64,000 nucleotides of DNA from an uncultured Planctomycetales bacterium (GTDB taxonomy: Bacteria; Planctomycetota; Planctomycetia; Isosphaerales; Isosphaeraceae), in assembly GCA_903926465.1 (NCBI GenBank), contig CAIYJE010000126.1, forward strand, positions 1-64,000. Direction: 5' to 3'. Positions 1 to 9,400 of this stretch are shown one piece after another. Each line of letters opens with the position of its first letter. Positions within the stretch are counted from its first letter, which is position 1. The translations under genes and the position numbers were made by a program. The notes below the pieces were generated by a model, which saw nothing but the letters and a program-made list of their open reading frames with translations, did not search any database and had not been told where the DNA came from.

Positions 1-266
1 CAAAGCCTTCGCGAGCCGGCATGCCCAACCTTGCGACCTGGACGTTTGCTTCGGCTATCCGCTTTCGGCTTGAGGTATGCTGGGATCATTGCCGAGGGAG
101 TCGTCGGGGTGACGACGGATGGCGTCTGTGGCTTGCCCGCTTTCTGAGCCAAGGTCAGCAGGGCAAAAACGACCGCTTCCTCGCCTTGGCGGTAGATATC
201 CCGAGCCTGCTGCTCTGTGAGTGCAGGGCCGAGAGGAACGGGAGTGGCAAGGGTTTGGTCCATCAT
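1..266 (-). CDS. IS66-type transposase, N-terminal part (cut by window edge)
   Basis: The reverse strand is open from an ATG-ATG at 266 to the left edge, giving about 88 residues without a stop. Near residue 60 it reads MIPAYLKPKA, followed by a basic stretch RPGRKVGHAGSRR. This Lys/Arg-Gly-Arg-Lys-x-Gly-His pattern after a short helical N-terminus is the usual start of IS66-family transposases (TnpC-like), the DDE enzymes of that insertion sequence, and is common in planctomycetes. The catalytic domain would lie left of position 1, so I cannot say whether the element is intact. The start is chosen as the first ATG of the open stretch; a perfect hairpin lies just upstream at 270-293. No companion tnpA or tnpB genes are seen on this side. 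It could be a solitary planctomycete transposase or a remnant. Confidence 0.72.
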   Translation of the reverse strand, partial: MMDQTLATPVPLGPALTEQQARDIYRQGEEAVVFALLTLAQKAGKPQTPSVVTPTTPSAMIPAYLKPKADSRSKRPGRKVGHAGSRRL

Positions 267-269
267 CGC

Positions 270-293
270 CTTGGCTCAATTGGTTGAGCCAAG
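270..293. repeat. Perfect 10-bp hairpin upstream of the transposase start
   Basis: The arms CTTGGCTCAA (270-279) and TTGAGCCAAG (284-293) are exact reverse complements around a 4-base loop, ending 3 bases before the transposase ATG-ATG as read on the minus strand. It lies in the presumed leader of the transposase message, so it may limit transposase translation or be part of the element end. Neither role is shown by the sequence. No U-run follows on either strand, so it is not a typical terminator. The remaining gap to 458 shows no gene. Confidence 0.55.
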
Positions 294-458
294 ATCAGTA
301 ACAGAACAATCGCTTCAAAAGCAAGGCACTTGTCCCCTGCAATCGGCTAAAATCTTACCTGGAGGAAACAACCAGACTGGTACGCCAGCCTGTCGCAGAC
401 TCCAACCACGAGCCCTCATCGAATGCTGCGCAGGGTCGATGGCCGGATCGAACTCAGC

Positions 459-1493
459 TCAGGGCGTGGTCTTCACCACCTCGGCCCACCGCCCCGAAGT
501 GAACGGCTGGATGACGCCGTCGTCGGCCACTCGCACATAAAACGCAGCGGCGCCGGGTGTGGCGTCTACAATCGGCATCGCTTGCTCAGGCCCCAAGATC
601 GAGATGATCTTGGCCAGGCACTCGGCCGTGGTGCCGTCGTTCGCAATCACCGTGGCGCTTGAGCGGCCAATCACTCCCAGGCCGGTCCGGGGGTCCAGGA
701 TGTGCGAATACCTCACGCCGTCAATTTCCACGAACTGTTCGGCATCACCGCTGGTGGAGATGTTCCGGCCGGACAATTGAACCGTGGGGGAGGGGCCTTT
801 CTCATCCTTGGCCGACTTGAGCGCCTGGACCTCGACATCCCAGCCCGGTTTCCCGGGAGGTGGCTCACCAGTGGCAATATCTCCGGCGGCGGCCACCAGT
901 GCCTGGCCCACACCCAGCCCCTTGAGAACCTTCAAAGCCTCGTCAGCGGCAAACCCCTTGGCAATTCCCCCCAGATCCAGTTTAATCCCAGGTATAAGCA
1001 GTTCCACCGTGCCGGCCTCAGGGTCTAGCCGCACATTTTTGTACCCCACCAGCGCACGGGCTCTTTGCAGGGTCTCGGCCTCGGGCATCTCCCGAGTTCG
1101 CCTGGCCCTGCGCCAGAGCCGACCAACCGGCCCCATGGTGATATCAAAGGCACCGCCCGAAGTTTCTGACCAGTGCTGGGCCAGTGTCAGAATCCGGAAC
1201 AGGTCTGGACTGACCTTCACGGGCGGTCCGCCGGCTTTCTCACAAAGCCGCATCAACTCACTTTCTGGGTCATAATCACTGAAAGCCTCGTTCAATTTCG
1301 CAATGCGGGCGAAGGCAGCGTCGGACGCTCGTCTGGCGGTCTCCTCGTCAGCGGTGTATAAAACAAGAAAGAACTCCGTCCCCATCTGAGGCTGTCGGAA
1401 CTCAAACCGTTCCAGGTTCTCAGATGACGGCAAACCTGCCAAAAGCGACAGTGCCAGTTGACTTGTGGCGATGATCACTCCGATGATTGGCAC
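459..1493 (-). CDS. FAD:protein FMN transferase (ApbE family)
   Basis: About 344 residues, the normal size for ApbE. This enzyme moves FMN from FAD onto a Thr of exported flavoproteins (for example RnfG/NqrC-type) on the outer face of the cytoplasmic membrane. Family signatures are visible in order: GGAFDITMGPVGRLW, then the hallmark KLDLGGIAKGFAAD, then AAAGDIATG, SHILDPRTG, and ANDGTTAECLAK near the C-terminus. A hydrophobic N-terminus (IIGVIIATSQLALSLLAGL) fits a signal peptide or anchor. I chose the GTG at 1493 because GGAGGG sits about 8 bases before it; an upstream GTG at 1529 is in frame but gives an unlikely charged N-terminus. It is divergent from the FGE-fold gene, sharing a gap of about 70 bases. 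No flavoprotein substrate gene lies nearby. Confidence 0.9.
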   Translation of the reverse strand: MPIIGVIIATSQLALSLLAGLPSSENLERFEFRQPQMGTEFFLVLYTADEETARRASDAAFARIAKLNEAFSDYDPESELMRLCEKAGGPPVKVSPDLFRILTLAQHWSETSGGAFDITMGPVGRLWRRARRTREMPEAETLQRARALVGYKNVRLDPEAGTVELLIPGIKLDLGGIAKGFAADEALKVLKGLGVGQALVAAAGDIATGEPPPGKPGWDVEVQALKSAKDEKGPSPTVQLSGRNISTSGDAEQFVEIDGVRYSHILDPRTGLGVIGRSSATVIANDGTTAECLAKIISILGPEQAMPIVDATPGAAAFYVRVADDGVIQPFTSGRWAEVVKTTP

Positions 1494-1564
1494 TGTAGCG
1501 CCCTCCCTCCCTGCGAATCTTCCCCGCACCGTAGATTACGGCTCACCCCAGGAGCATACCTGAC

Positions 1565-2617
1565 GTGTTGCGCATCGTGAATGCTTGTTCATGGTCTCTG
1601 GTTTCGGCAGTCGCTCTTTCGGCCACCCTCATTGCTGGCCCCAGCTTTTCGTGTGCGCAGGAAGACCCCACGCAGCCGAAAACGGCTGCGGAGATGAAAC
1701 CCTACACGGAAACGATCGCCGGAACGAACATCAAGTTCGAGATGGTGCCGATTCCAGGTGGAACTTACACCATTGGCAGCCCGTCTGATGAAGAAGGGCG
1801 GAACAAGGACGAAGGTCCTCAACGCCAGGTCACCATCCCTCCATTCTGGATGGGCAAATGCGAAGTCACCTGGGAGCAGTTTGACCAGTACGCTTTTAGC
1901 CTGGACGTCAAGCGGAAGCGGACCACTGGCGATAGCGCTGTCTCTCCGGCCGACGCCGTGACCCGCCCTACGCCCCCGTATGCCGACATGACCTTTGGTT
2001 ACGGCAATAAGAATCAGCCGGCCATCTGCATGACTCACCACTCGGCCATGGAATTCACCCGCTGGCTGAATGCTCAGACGGGTCGAACCTACCGGTTGCC
2101 CACCGAAGCCGAATGGGAGTATGCCGCCCGGGCCGGTACCACCGACGCCTATTCCTTTGGTGACCCCGAAAAAATTGGCGACTTCGCCTGGTACGTTGAG
2201 AATACCGAGAAGCCGATGCCCGTGGGCAAGAAGAAGCCAAACCCCTGGGGCCTGCATGACATGCACGGCAACGTGGCCGAGTGGGTGCTAGATCACTATG
2301 AGCCAGAAATCTACGCGTCTTGGCCAGAGGGTTCGCCCATCGCCGGCCCGGTGATTCTGCCCGACCTGAAGGAATACCCCTACACGGTTCGCGGCGGTTC
2401 CTGGGACGACGACGCGGTGGCCCTTCGTAGTGCCACCCGTCGCGGCTCGAACAAGGAATGGAGCGTGCAAGATCCACAACGCCCACAAAGCGTGTGGTGG
2501 CACACCGACGCCACGTTTGCCGGTTTCCGGGTCATTCGCCCGTTCAAGGAACAGGAGAACCTGGTCGGCCTGAAATCTCCGATCGTCAAGCTTAAAGGGA
2601 CCAAGGACAGCAAGTAA
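1565..2617 (+). CDS. Exported FGE-fold (SUMF1/formylglycine-generating-enzyme-like) protein
   Basis: 350 residues with an N-terminal signal peptide (cleavage probably after the Ala-rich stretch ending near residue 30), then one FGE-sulfatase domain from about residue 50 to the end. The opening FEMVPIPGGTYTIGSP, the mid-domain RLPTEAEWEYAARAG (about residue 176), HGNVAEWVLD (about 233), VRGGSWDDD (about 275) and FAGFRVIRPF (about 318) are classic for the family. In true formylglycine-generating enzymes two cysteines follow the RGGSW region. Here that place reads ALRSATRRGS and has none, so sulfatase activation is unlikely and the fold probably serves binding or another role, as in many planctomycete paralogues. 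The GTG start has AGGAG upstream. A terminator hairpin follows at 2676. Confidence 0.88.
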   Translation: MLRIVNACSWSLVSAVALSATLIAGPSFSCAQEDPTQPKTAAEMKPYTETIAGTNIKFEMVPIPGGTYTIGSPSDEEGRNKDEGPQRQVTIPPFWMGKCEVTWEQFDQYAFSLDVKRKRTTGDSAVSPADAVTRPTPPYADMTFGYGNKNQPAICMTHHSAMEFTRWLNAQTGRTYRLPTEAEWEYAARAGTTDAYSFGDPEKIGDFAWYVENTEKPMPVGKKKPNPWGLHDMHGNVAEWVLDHYEPEIYASWPEGSPIAGPVILPDLKEYPYTVRGGSWDDDAVALRSATRRGSNKEWSVQDPQRPQSVWWHTDATFAGFRVIRPFKEQENLVGLKSPIVKLKGTKDSK

Positions 2618-2675
2618 CGCGTCCTATGAAGAGCATGCCGCAGCCGCGCGGCTTGGAGATCACTGAACGCGGCTA

Positions 2676-2716
2676 GGTCCTTCAACACTGGTGTGGCCGT
2701 GTTGAAGGACTCTTTG
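2676..2716 (+). terminator. Hairpin after the FGE-fold gene
   Basis: A 12-bp perfect stem, GTCCTTCAACAC (2677-2688) with GTGTTGAAGGAC (2699-2710), and a 10-base loop, followed by TCTTTG. It lies about 60 bases after the FGE-fold stop and before the Gfo/Idh/MocA gene, so it probably separates the two transcripts. The U-run is weak. Confidence 0.6.
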
Positions 2717-2793
2717 AAACCCCCGGCCATCCGACAGGTTTCGGGTGGTTCTCTCAACCTGGTCGATCCTCGATTTCTCGGGAGATAGTTCTC

Positions 2794-4077
2794 ATGACCG
2801 GACCGAAGGGTTCTTCGCGTCGTACGTTCTTCAAAACGGGTGCCGCTGCCGCCGGGACATTTGCGGCCCTGGGCAACCTGCCCATGGTCCACGGGTCCAG
2901 CAGCAACACCTGGAAGCTTGGCCTGGTTGGTTGCGGTGGCCGTGGTCGAGGCGCGGCTGAAAATATCTGCGAGGCCGCCGGGACCTCTTACAGCGTCAAG
3001 CTCCACGCTGTGGCTGATGCTTTCGAATCTCGAATCAACGATGCGCTTGGCTACCTGGAAGGGGCCGAGCCTTGCAAAGGTCGCATCGACGTTGGCGACC
3101 GGAAGTTCGTGGGCCTGGATGCGTTCCAGAAAGTCATCGACTCGTGCGACATTGTGATGCTGGCAACCCCGCCCGGGTTCCGCCCCCAGCACATTGAGGC
3201 CACCATCAAAGCCGGCAAGCACCTCTTCACAGAGAAGCCCGTGGCCGTTGACGGCCCCGGTATCCGCAAGGTGCTGGCCGCGTACGAAGAAGCCAAGAAG
3301 AAGAACCTGGCCGTGGTTGCCGGCACCCAGCGCCGCCACCAAGACCCGTACGTGGAAAGCATGAAGCTGATTCACGACGGTGCCATTGGTGATATCCAGT
3401 TCGCTCGCGTGTACTGGAACCAGGGCAACATCTGGGCCGTCAAGCGCGAAGAAGGCTGGGACGATATGACCTACCAACTCCGCAACTGGTACCACTTCAC
3501 CTGGCTGTGCGGAGATTCGATCGTCGAACAGCACGTCCATAACCTCGACGTGGCGAACTGGGCCATTGGCGCTCACCCACTTTCGGCCTACGGCACCGGT
3601 GGCCAGCAGGTGAACCGGGCCCCAGAATGGGGCGAAAGCTTTGACCACTTCTCGGTTGACTACGAATATCCCAACGGCGTCCACGTTCTGAGCCAGAATC
3701 GGCAGATTGCCGGCACGGACAGCGATGTGAATGAGTACATCGTTGGTACCAAGGGCAAGTGGCAGAGCCCTGGCTATCGGTTCGAAACCCCGGACGGCAA
3801 GACCCGGATCAAGGGGGGCGGCATCAACCCCTACGTGCAAGAGCACATCGACTTCCTTCAGAGCATTGAGACCGGCAAGCCGCTCAACGAACTCAAGCAG
3901 GTTGCCGAAAGCACGCTCACAGCCATCATGGGCCGCATGTCGGCCTACACCGGCAAGCGCGTGACCTGGGAACAGGCCCTGGAATCCACGCTCGACACGT
4001 TCCCCAAGGAACTGCAGTTTGGCGCCAAGCTGCCTGGCCCAGTCGTGGCCGTCCCCGGTCAGACCGAACTCATCTGA
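2794..4077 (+). CDS. Tat-exported Gfo/Idh/MocA-family oxidoreductase
   Basis: 427 residues. The N-terminus has a twin-arginine signal (SSRRTFFKTGAAAAGTF), so the folded enzyme with its nucleotide cofactor is predicted to cross the membrane. The Rossmann fold starts with LGLVGCGGRGRG (about residues 46-57), and the family motif EKP is at about residue 147 in GKHLFTEKPVAV. The histidine-rich EQHVHNLD near residue 245 matches the catalytic region of the C-terminal alpha/beta domain. Family members oxidise or epimerise sugars and inositols with NAD(P); retained cofactor allows activity outside the cytoplasm, as in glucose-fructose oxidoreductase. The actual substrate cannot be read from sequence. 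GGAG lies about 9 bases before the ATG. A hexanucleotide repeat and a strong terminator follow. Confidence 0.92.
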   Translation: MTGPKGSSRRTFFKTGAAAAGTFAALGNLPMVHGSSSNTWKLGLVGCGGRGRGAAENICEAAGTSYSVKLHAVADAFESRINDALGYLEGAEPCKGRIDVGDRKFVGLDAFQKVIDSCDIVMLATPPGFRPQHIEATIKAGKHLFTEKPVAVDGPGIRKVLAAYEEAKKKNLAVVAGTQRRHQDPYVESMKLIHDGAIGDIQFARVYWNQGNIWAVKREEGWDDMTYQLRNWYHFTWLCGDSIVEQHVHNLDVANWAIGAHPLSAYGTGGQQVNRAPEWGESFDHFSVDYEYPNGVHVLSQNRQIAGTDSDVNEYIVGTKGKWQSPGYRFETPDGKTRIKGGGINPYVQEHIDFLQSIETGKPLNELKQVAESTLTAIMGRMSAYTGKRVTWEQALESTLDTFPKELQFGAKLPGPVVAVPGQTELI

Positions 4078-4090
4078 TTCAAAGTCCAAG

Positions 4091-4138
4091 TCTGAGTCTC
4101 AATCTCAATCTGAATCTGAATCTGAATCTGAATCAGAC
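4091..4138 (+). repeat. Hexanucleotide tandem repeat, (TCTGAA)n type
   Basis: Eight 6-base units starting at 4091: TCTGAG, two TCTCAA, four TCTGAA and TCAGAC. The block starts 14 bases after the oxidoreductase stop codon and lies before the terminator at 4163, so it sits in the 3' untranslated part of that transcript. It could vary in length by slippage. No coding role is supported. Confidence 0.85.
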
Positions 4139-4162
4139 CCGCCCGACCCAGGGCCCCTGGTT

Positions 4163-4207
4163 AAACGCAATGCACGGGATGGCCTTATGGCCATCCCGTT
4201 TGCGTTT
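4163..4207 (+). terminator. Strong rho-independent-like hairpin
   Basis: An inner 10-bp stem, CGGGATGGCC (4175-4184) with GGCCATCCCG (4189-4198) around TTAT, is extended after a small internal loop by AAACGCA (4163-4169) with TGCGTTT (4201-4207). It probably ends the Gfo/Idh/MocA transcript. Its right foot almost touches the ATG of the next gene at 4216, so it could also affect that gene's leader. Confidence 0.75.
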
Positions 4208-4215
4208 ATCATGAA

Positions 4216-5472
4216 ATGGTGAACCCACCCATGCCCACACAAGAAATCCCCGTTACTTCGCCTGAAATGGCAGCAATCGCAGAAGATATGGGGCTTCTCT
4301 ATGAAGCCTCCGCCCCGCTCAGCGCCTTACTGCCGGAAGCTCAGGCGATCTCGTTCTGGACAAGTGTGGGGATGCTCCCCAGCTCCGAGAGCATTTACCA
4401 TCACGTCCACGGAATGCGGGAGGGTGTTCCGGTCAACCTGTTTGATCTGGTTGCACTCGATGCAGTCTCCCCAGATTTCCCTATGCAAAGAGTCTTGACC
4501 AAACGGCGCACCGTGGTGGTTTTGCCAGCCCTGGAAGAACTTCCTGACATCTCTCTGAAACCCACCACATTGAAGTCCAGGTTCTTAAGATCCTGGATTG
4601 GCTCAGAAGGAGTCTCCTTTGATGCCGGCGCGGTTCCAGAGGCTGATCTCGCGGAAGCCATCACTCAGTTCTCGCAAAAGTACATGTTGACCAGTGAACG
4701 CATTGCGAACGCAATCGAGAATTCAGACTCCTTCCCAAAGGCTGTCTCAGACGAGGAGGCAATCCGGAAGGTGTTCACGCCTCACGCGATGCAGGGTTTG
4801 CTAGGTTTCAGCCCCTTCTCGCTGGTAGTTGTGTGCGGAGTGATAGTGGTTTGGCATGGTGAAAAATTCAAGAAACCCACAGAACGAGCAGCGCTAGTTG
4901 AAAAAGCCCTGGCGATCCGGGAAATCTTGATCAATGCTGTCACCAATGAGAATCCGGCAACACTCGTTCCTGGGCGGCCAGGTAGCGAGATTGAAGAACA
5001 GGCCTGGAGGGTCGCCGGGGCCAGGCAATACGCGTTGACCGGGTCAGGACTTGGTTTCTTGACGGGCCTGTTGACCGGGGGATATTACTACGCACTCTTC
5101 TGTGCTGCAATCGGCAGCCTTGTGGGCATGCGGCTTGGAAGATTCAAAGGCCCAAAACCGGCTCCCCCTGCGAAAAAAGTGAGTCTGGAAAGCGCTTTAT
5201 TCACGGCTCGACAGATGAGGAATGCCGCCATAGCGGGCTTCATCGGTTTCTGGATTGGCCTGGCGCTCGGGATTGTCCCTATATTTATGATAGTTGGGTG
5301 GTTTCGTGCTGCGCGCGTGCAACCACCCCTGGGCTTACTCTCTGCAGTGCTTGTTATTCCTGTAGTCTCTGGGTTCGCCGGCTTACTGTACGGGTTCAAA
5401 CTCGGCAAGCGCCTAAAACTCAACAAGGCGGACGATCAAAGTCCCTACGCCAGCCAGGAAGAGTCTGGCTGA
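4216..5472 (+). CDS. Unknown integral membrane protein
   Basis: 418 residues, family not recognised. The first 195 or so residues are soluble and mildly acidic. Then come hydrophobic stretches at about 195-210 (GFSPFSLVVVCGVIVV), 278-305 (two Gly-rich helices, SGLGFLTGLLTGGYYYALF and an onward stretch), 340-362 (GFIGFWIGLALGIVPIFMIVG) and 372-395. Glycine-zipper patterns GxxxGxxxG are frequent, suggesting tight helix packing. The last 20 residues are polar. The start is uncertain: the ATG at 4216 has no good ribosome site, and the ATG at 4231 has GGTGA upstream and would shorten it by five residues. The 3' end overlaps the convergent hydrolase gene by 53 bases. No function is proposed. Confidence 0.7.
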   Translation: MVNPPMPTQEIPVTSPEMAAIAEDMGLLYEASAPLSALLPEAQAISFWTSVGMLPSSESIYHHVHGMREGVPVNLFDLVALDAVSPDFPMQRVLTKRRTVVVLPALEELPDISLKPTTLKSRFLRSWIGSEGVSFDAGAVPEADLAEAITQFSQKYMLTSERIANAIENSDSFPKAVSDEEAIRKVFTPHAMQGLLGFSPFSLVVVCGVIVVWHGEKFKKPTERAALVEKALAIREILINAVTNENPATLVPGRPGSEIEEQAWRVAGARQYALTGSGLGFLTGLLTGGYYYALFCAAIGSLVGMRLGRFKGPKPAPPAKKVSLESALFTARQMRNAAIAGFIGFWIGLALGIVPIFMIVGWFRAARVQPPLGLLSAVLVIPVVSGFAGLLYGFKLGKRLKLNKADDQSPYASQEESG

Positions 5473-6394
5473 CATGGCCGGGTGGGTGAGGCGCGATGAG
5501 CGCCTCATACAACACCGGCCTGCGGGCGTTCAGGTACCGCCTACCCGATGCCCACTGAAATCCCTCGGCCGTCAACGTGGCCGTTACCACGTCATTCCCC
5601 AGTGCGGCCGACTCGACCAAGACCTCGCCGTCTGCATCCAGAATCATCGCAAGGCCCGGCTTGATCGTGCCGCCATCTTGCCCAATGCAGTTACTGAAAA
5701 TGACGTGCACGCCATTTTCCCACGCGCGGGCAGGCAACCAGCGCATCAGCCACGCACGCCCCTTGGGGCCGGCAAACTCAGCACGCAACCGCGCAGGGTC
5801 ACGGTCTCGGTTGAGCCATAAAGATTCATCCACAGGGCCTCGGCCCACCATATGAGAGGGCGTACACCCGGTCACATGAGGCATTACCACCACCTCGGCC
5901 CCTTTTAGCGCAGTGATTCGGACGTTCTCGGGCAGGTTATTGTCGTAGCAAATCAGGCAGCCAAACTTCACGCCGCGAATCTCAGAAACCGTGAAGCTCT
6001 CTCCCGGCGTGATCTCCGGATGAATAAACGGATGTAGTTTACGATGATGCAATACAATTTCACCGCGCTCGTCTACCCCAACGTAGGCCTTGTAGCATCG
6101 GTCACCCGCACGCTCGATCAGGCCGGCCATCACTACGGCGTTCAGCTCTCGGGAGATTGCGCGCAAACCGTTGACCGACGGGCCATCCAGTGGTTCCGCC
6201 AGCTCGAACAATTGCTCCCTGCTCAGCCGCTGTAACCAGGTGTAACCGGTCAGGCTGCACTCATGAAAACACACGACCTCGGCGCGCTGTTGATGCACAG
6301 CCTGGGTGGCCAGCTCGCGAATGACGGCCAGGTTCTTTGCGGTGTCTCCATCGGCATGTTCGAACTGGGCCGCCGCCACGCGGATATCACGCAT
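5420..6394 (-). CDS. Carbon-nitrogen hydrolase (nitrilase superfamily)
   Basis: 324 residues. The Glu-Lys-Cys triad of the superfamily is complete: E45 in CFHECSLTGY, K119 in LHHRKLHPF and C149 in CLICYDNNLPE. Such enzymes hydrolyse a non-peptide C-N bond (amides, N-carbamoyl compounds) or transfer the acyl group, in the cytoplasm; no signal peptide is seen. The subfamily is closest by eye to aliphatic-amidase or N-carbamoyl-type members, but the substrate is not assigned. AAGGA lies about 11 bases before the ATG. The last 53 bases overlap the 3' end of the convergent membrane-protein gene. The cytochrome/HEAT gene ends upstream on the same strand only 41 bases away, so the two may be co-transcribed. 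Confidence 0.9.
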   Translation of the reverse strand: MRDIRVAAAQFEHADGDTAKNLAVIRELATQAVHQQRAEVVCFHECSLTGYTWLQRLSREQLFELAEPLDGPSVNGLRAISRELNAVVMAGLIERAGDRCYKAYVGVDERGEIVLHHRKLHPFIHPEITPGESFTVSEIRGVKFGCLICYDNNLPENVRITALKGAEVVVMPHVTGCTPSHMVGRGPVDESLWLNRDRDPARLRAEFAGPKGRAWLMRWLPARAWENGVHVIFSNCIGQDGGTIKPGLAMILDADGEVLVESAALGNDVVTATLTAEGFQWASGRRYLNARRPVLYEALIAPHPPGHVSQTLPGWRRDFDRPPC

Positions 6395-6435
6395 CTGCGT
6401 TCATTCCTTTTCTAGCTTTTATCACTGAAAACAGA

Positions 6436-9400
6436 TCACCCCGGCGGCAACCCACTCGATTGCAGGTAACGGATCAGGTCACGAATCTGGCCATCATTTA
6501 GCGGGTCAAGCAACCCCTCGGGCATCACGGAAACGGTCGATGCCTTCTGTTCTTCGATGTCGCTCTTGGCAAAACGCGTCTTTTGCTGGTTCGCATCAAA
6601 AAGCACCAGTGCGCTCTCGGTCTCTTCCACCACCAGGCCGTTGAGCACTCGCCCATCCACCAGCGCAATAGTTACCGGCTGATACTCTTTGCGAATGGTC
6701 CGGCTGGGGTCAACCAGGCTCTCCAGCAAGAACTCCATGTTGCCGCGCTCCACGCCGGTGAGGTCTGGACCAATCGCTTGCCCTTCACCGAACAGTTGGT
6801 GACAGCCGATGCAGGCTTTCTGGAAGACCAGGTGGCCGCGGCGGGTGTCTCCCTTGTCACCTTCGGGCATCATGCCGCGGACCTCAGCAATGCGCTGAGC
6901 TTTGCCTACCGAGTCGGCACCGGGGAGCGTGCCCCAGACCTCATTCAGACGCGCAGTGAGGGTGTCATCTCCCAGGCGTGCAATCTGCCGGGCCTGCGTG
7001 GGGGCAAGATCTTTGGTCAAGAGCTTGCCAGTGCGCATGGCCTCCAGCAATTGCAAAGCCCAATCTTTGCTTGTAATAAGCTGGCTGATAGCCCGCGCCT
7101 TGGTCTCTGCCGCAAAGCCAGGGTAAGCGTTCAGAATGGCATTCGCCACCTCAACATCTCTGTACACACCAAGCGCATCCACGGCGGCTTGTTTCAACTC
7201 CGGCAATTCAGGCTCTGAGAGGCATTCCAGGAGCGCAGCTCGACCCGCCGGGCGAGAAACTTGCCCCAGCAGCTCGACTCCCCGCACGCGGTCCGACACA
7301 GGAACGGCCGCATCTCGGACACGCTGAACCACACAACTGTACGCGTCTGCCGAGCCCAACCGGGCACCCAACCCCAGCAGAGCAGGGCCCTGTGAGTTCA
7401 AGAGCTGATCCAGAGTCGGGGCCAGATCACCCGGCACCTCGGTCAACGATCGCCCCTCAAGCCCTTTCTCCAGACCAGAGATTAGCTTCTGGGTCTGAAC
7501 TTCGCCCGGGGCCTGCTGGAACAGGCGTGCGACCAGGTCATAACGGCCATCAGTAGCCAGGGCCCGCGTGAGCCGCTCAAGAATCACGGCGTTCACCAAC
7601 CGCTGAGCCTGCGCAGCCGGGGAACCAAAGGCTTCCACAACACGCGCAGGGTCGGCCCGAAGATGCTTCTCTACCGCCCACCAGAGTTGCAGTGGAATGA
7701 ACGGATCGGCGGCATCGCTCTCACGGCCAACCAGCCGGGCAAGGATCGGCAGGGCATCGTCCATCGGCCACCGCTGGCAACTGGCAGCTAGCTGGCTTAC
7801 CACGCCTGGATCAAGCTCGATCTGGCTCAGCCGTTCAAGCGCATCTCGGGCCATACTGGAGAGTGTGCCCGGATCTCCCAGTAAACGCACGGCCCAGGCT
7901 CGAACCGGTGGCACCGGATGCTCAAGCAGACGCACCGCCTCACTGGCATCAATTCCACCGCATGCGTCGAGCGCCCACAGGTCAATCATCGCCAAACGGG
8001 TCTCCGTATCGGCTGCCAGCAATGCCTTCAGTGGGGCGATTCCGGCCGGGTCGCGCCGTTCCCACAAAATCCTGCGCCCAGTCTCGGGCCACCAGTCGTT
8101 GGGACGCGTGCGGAGTTCGATCAGTTGCGGCGTGCTGAGTTTTGAAAGGTCAAACGCGGGAACCTTGGGCCGGTTGCCATGGTAAATGCGGAAGATGCGG
8201 CCGTTGGTCTTGTCCCAGTTATCACGTGGGTCCAGGTGGCTGGCCCGCCGGTCGTACCAATCCACCACATAAACGCAGCCATCAGGGCCGGTGAGTACGT
8301 CGATCGGCCGGAACCAAGGGTCATGGGCGTCGATCAGAGTGCCACCGTGTTTTCCTTTCACGGTTGATCCTCGCGGCTCAAGATGGTGCCAGTAGAGAGC
8401 GTTTGAGAGCAGGTTTCCACCAATGAACACGTTTTGAAACTGCGCGGGGAAGTTGTCCGCCTTGTAGAAGATGCCGCCTGGGGTGACGTGGCCGCCTTGT
8501 TTGCCACCGTCATAGGCGATGGCGTCGAAGTAGCCATAGGTCCGGGGGTTATGCAACGGGCCATGCTTGGCAAACCCTTTCCAGTAATACCCCCCTTGAA
8601 CCATCTGGAAGCAGATGAAGCCGCCGTTGGAGGAGCCAAAGATCCGTCCCTGGCGATCAAAGTCCAGGCCCCAGGTGTTACCGCCCCCCTCGGCGAACAG
8701 CTCAAACTGCTTGGTCACTGGGTGGAACCGCCAGATCCCTTGCTGGAACCCAACGCCACGAATATTGGCCGTCACCGTTGACCCTTGCGCACCATACAGC
8801 CATCCATCCGGTCCCCAGGCCAACGAGTTTGCCAAGGCGTGCGCGTCTTCCAGCCCGAACCCGGAAAGCAGGACCTCGGGATCGCCATCGGGCACCTCGT
8901 CTTTATTCTTATCGGGGTAGAAGAGCAGGTAAGGCGCCTGGGCAACGTATACCCCGCCGTGCCCGACCGCCAGGCCGGTGGCCAGGTTTAGGCCTTCGAG
9001 GAACGTGGTCACCTTGTCGGCCCGGCCGTCGCCGTTGGTGTCTTCCAGGATCTTGATCCGATCCAGGCCGCGTGGCCCGTGCGGGGGCGGCTCAGGAACC
9101 CGGTCGTAAACGGTGCGTAGATATTGATCCACGGCCACCGGCTTCAGCCCGGCCGGGGCGGGATATTGCAGATATTCAATCACCCACATCCGTCCCCGTT
9201 CGTCAAAGCAAGCGGCCACCGGCTGGCGGACGTCCGGCTCCGAGGCAAAAACCTCGGCGTGGAACCCGTCGGGTAAGGTCATCCGCGTGGCCGCCTCGGC
9301 GGGAGAATATCCCCCGGGTGGGCTGTTCACAGCCTGGGCGGGCAATGGCTCAGCGTTCCAAATCCACAAAACGGCCATGAATGCCAAGAAGCGGCGCGAA

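Noticed and set aside
2380-4089. 569-codon open frame on the minus strand
   Set aside because: It lies opposite the oxidoreductase gene and its terminator; the product is not like any family and the real gene has a Tat signal, ribosome site and EKP motif.
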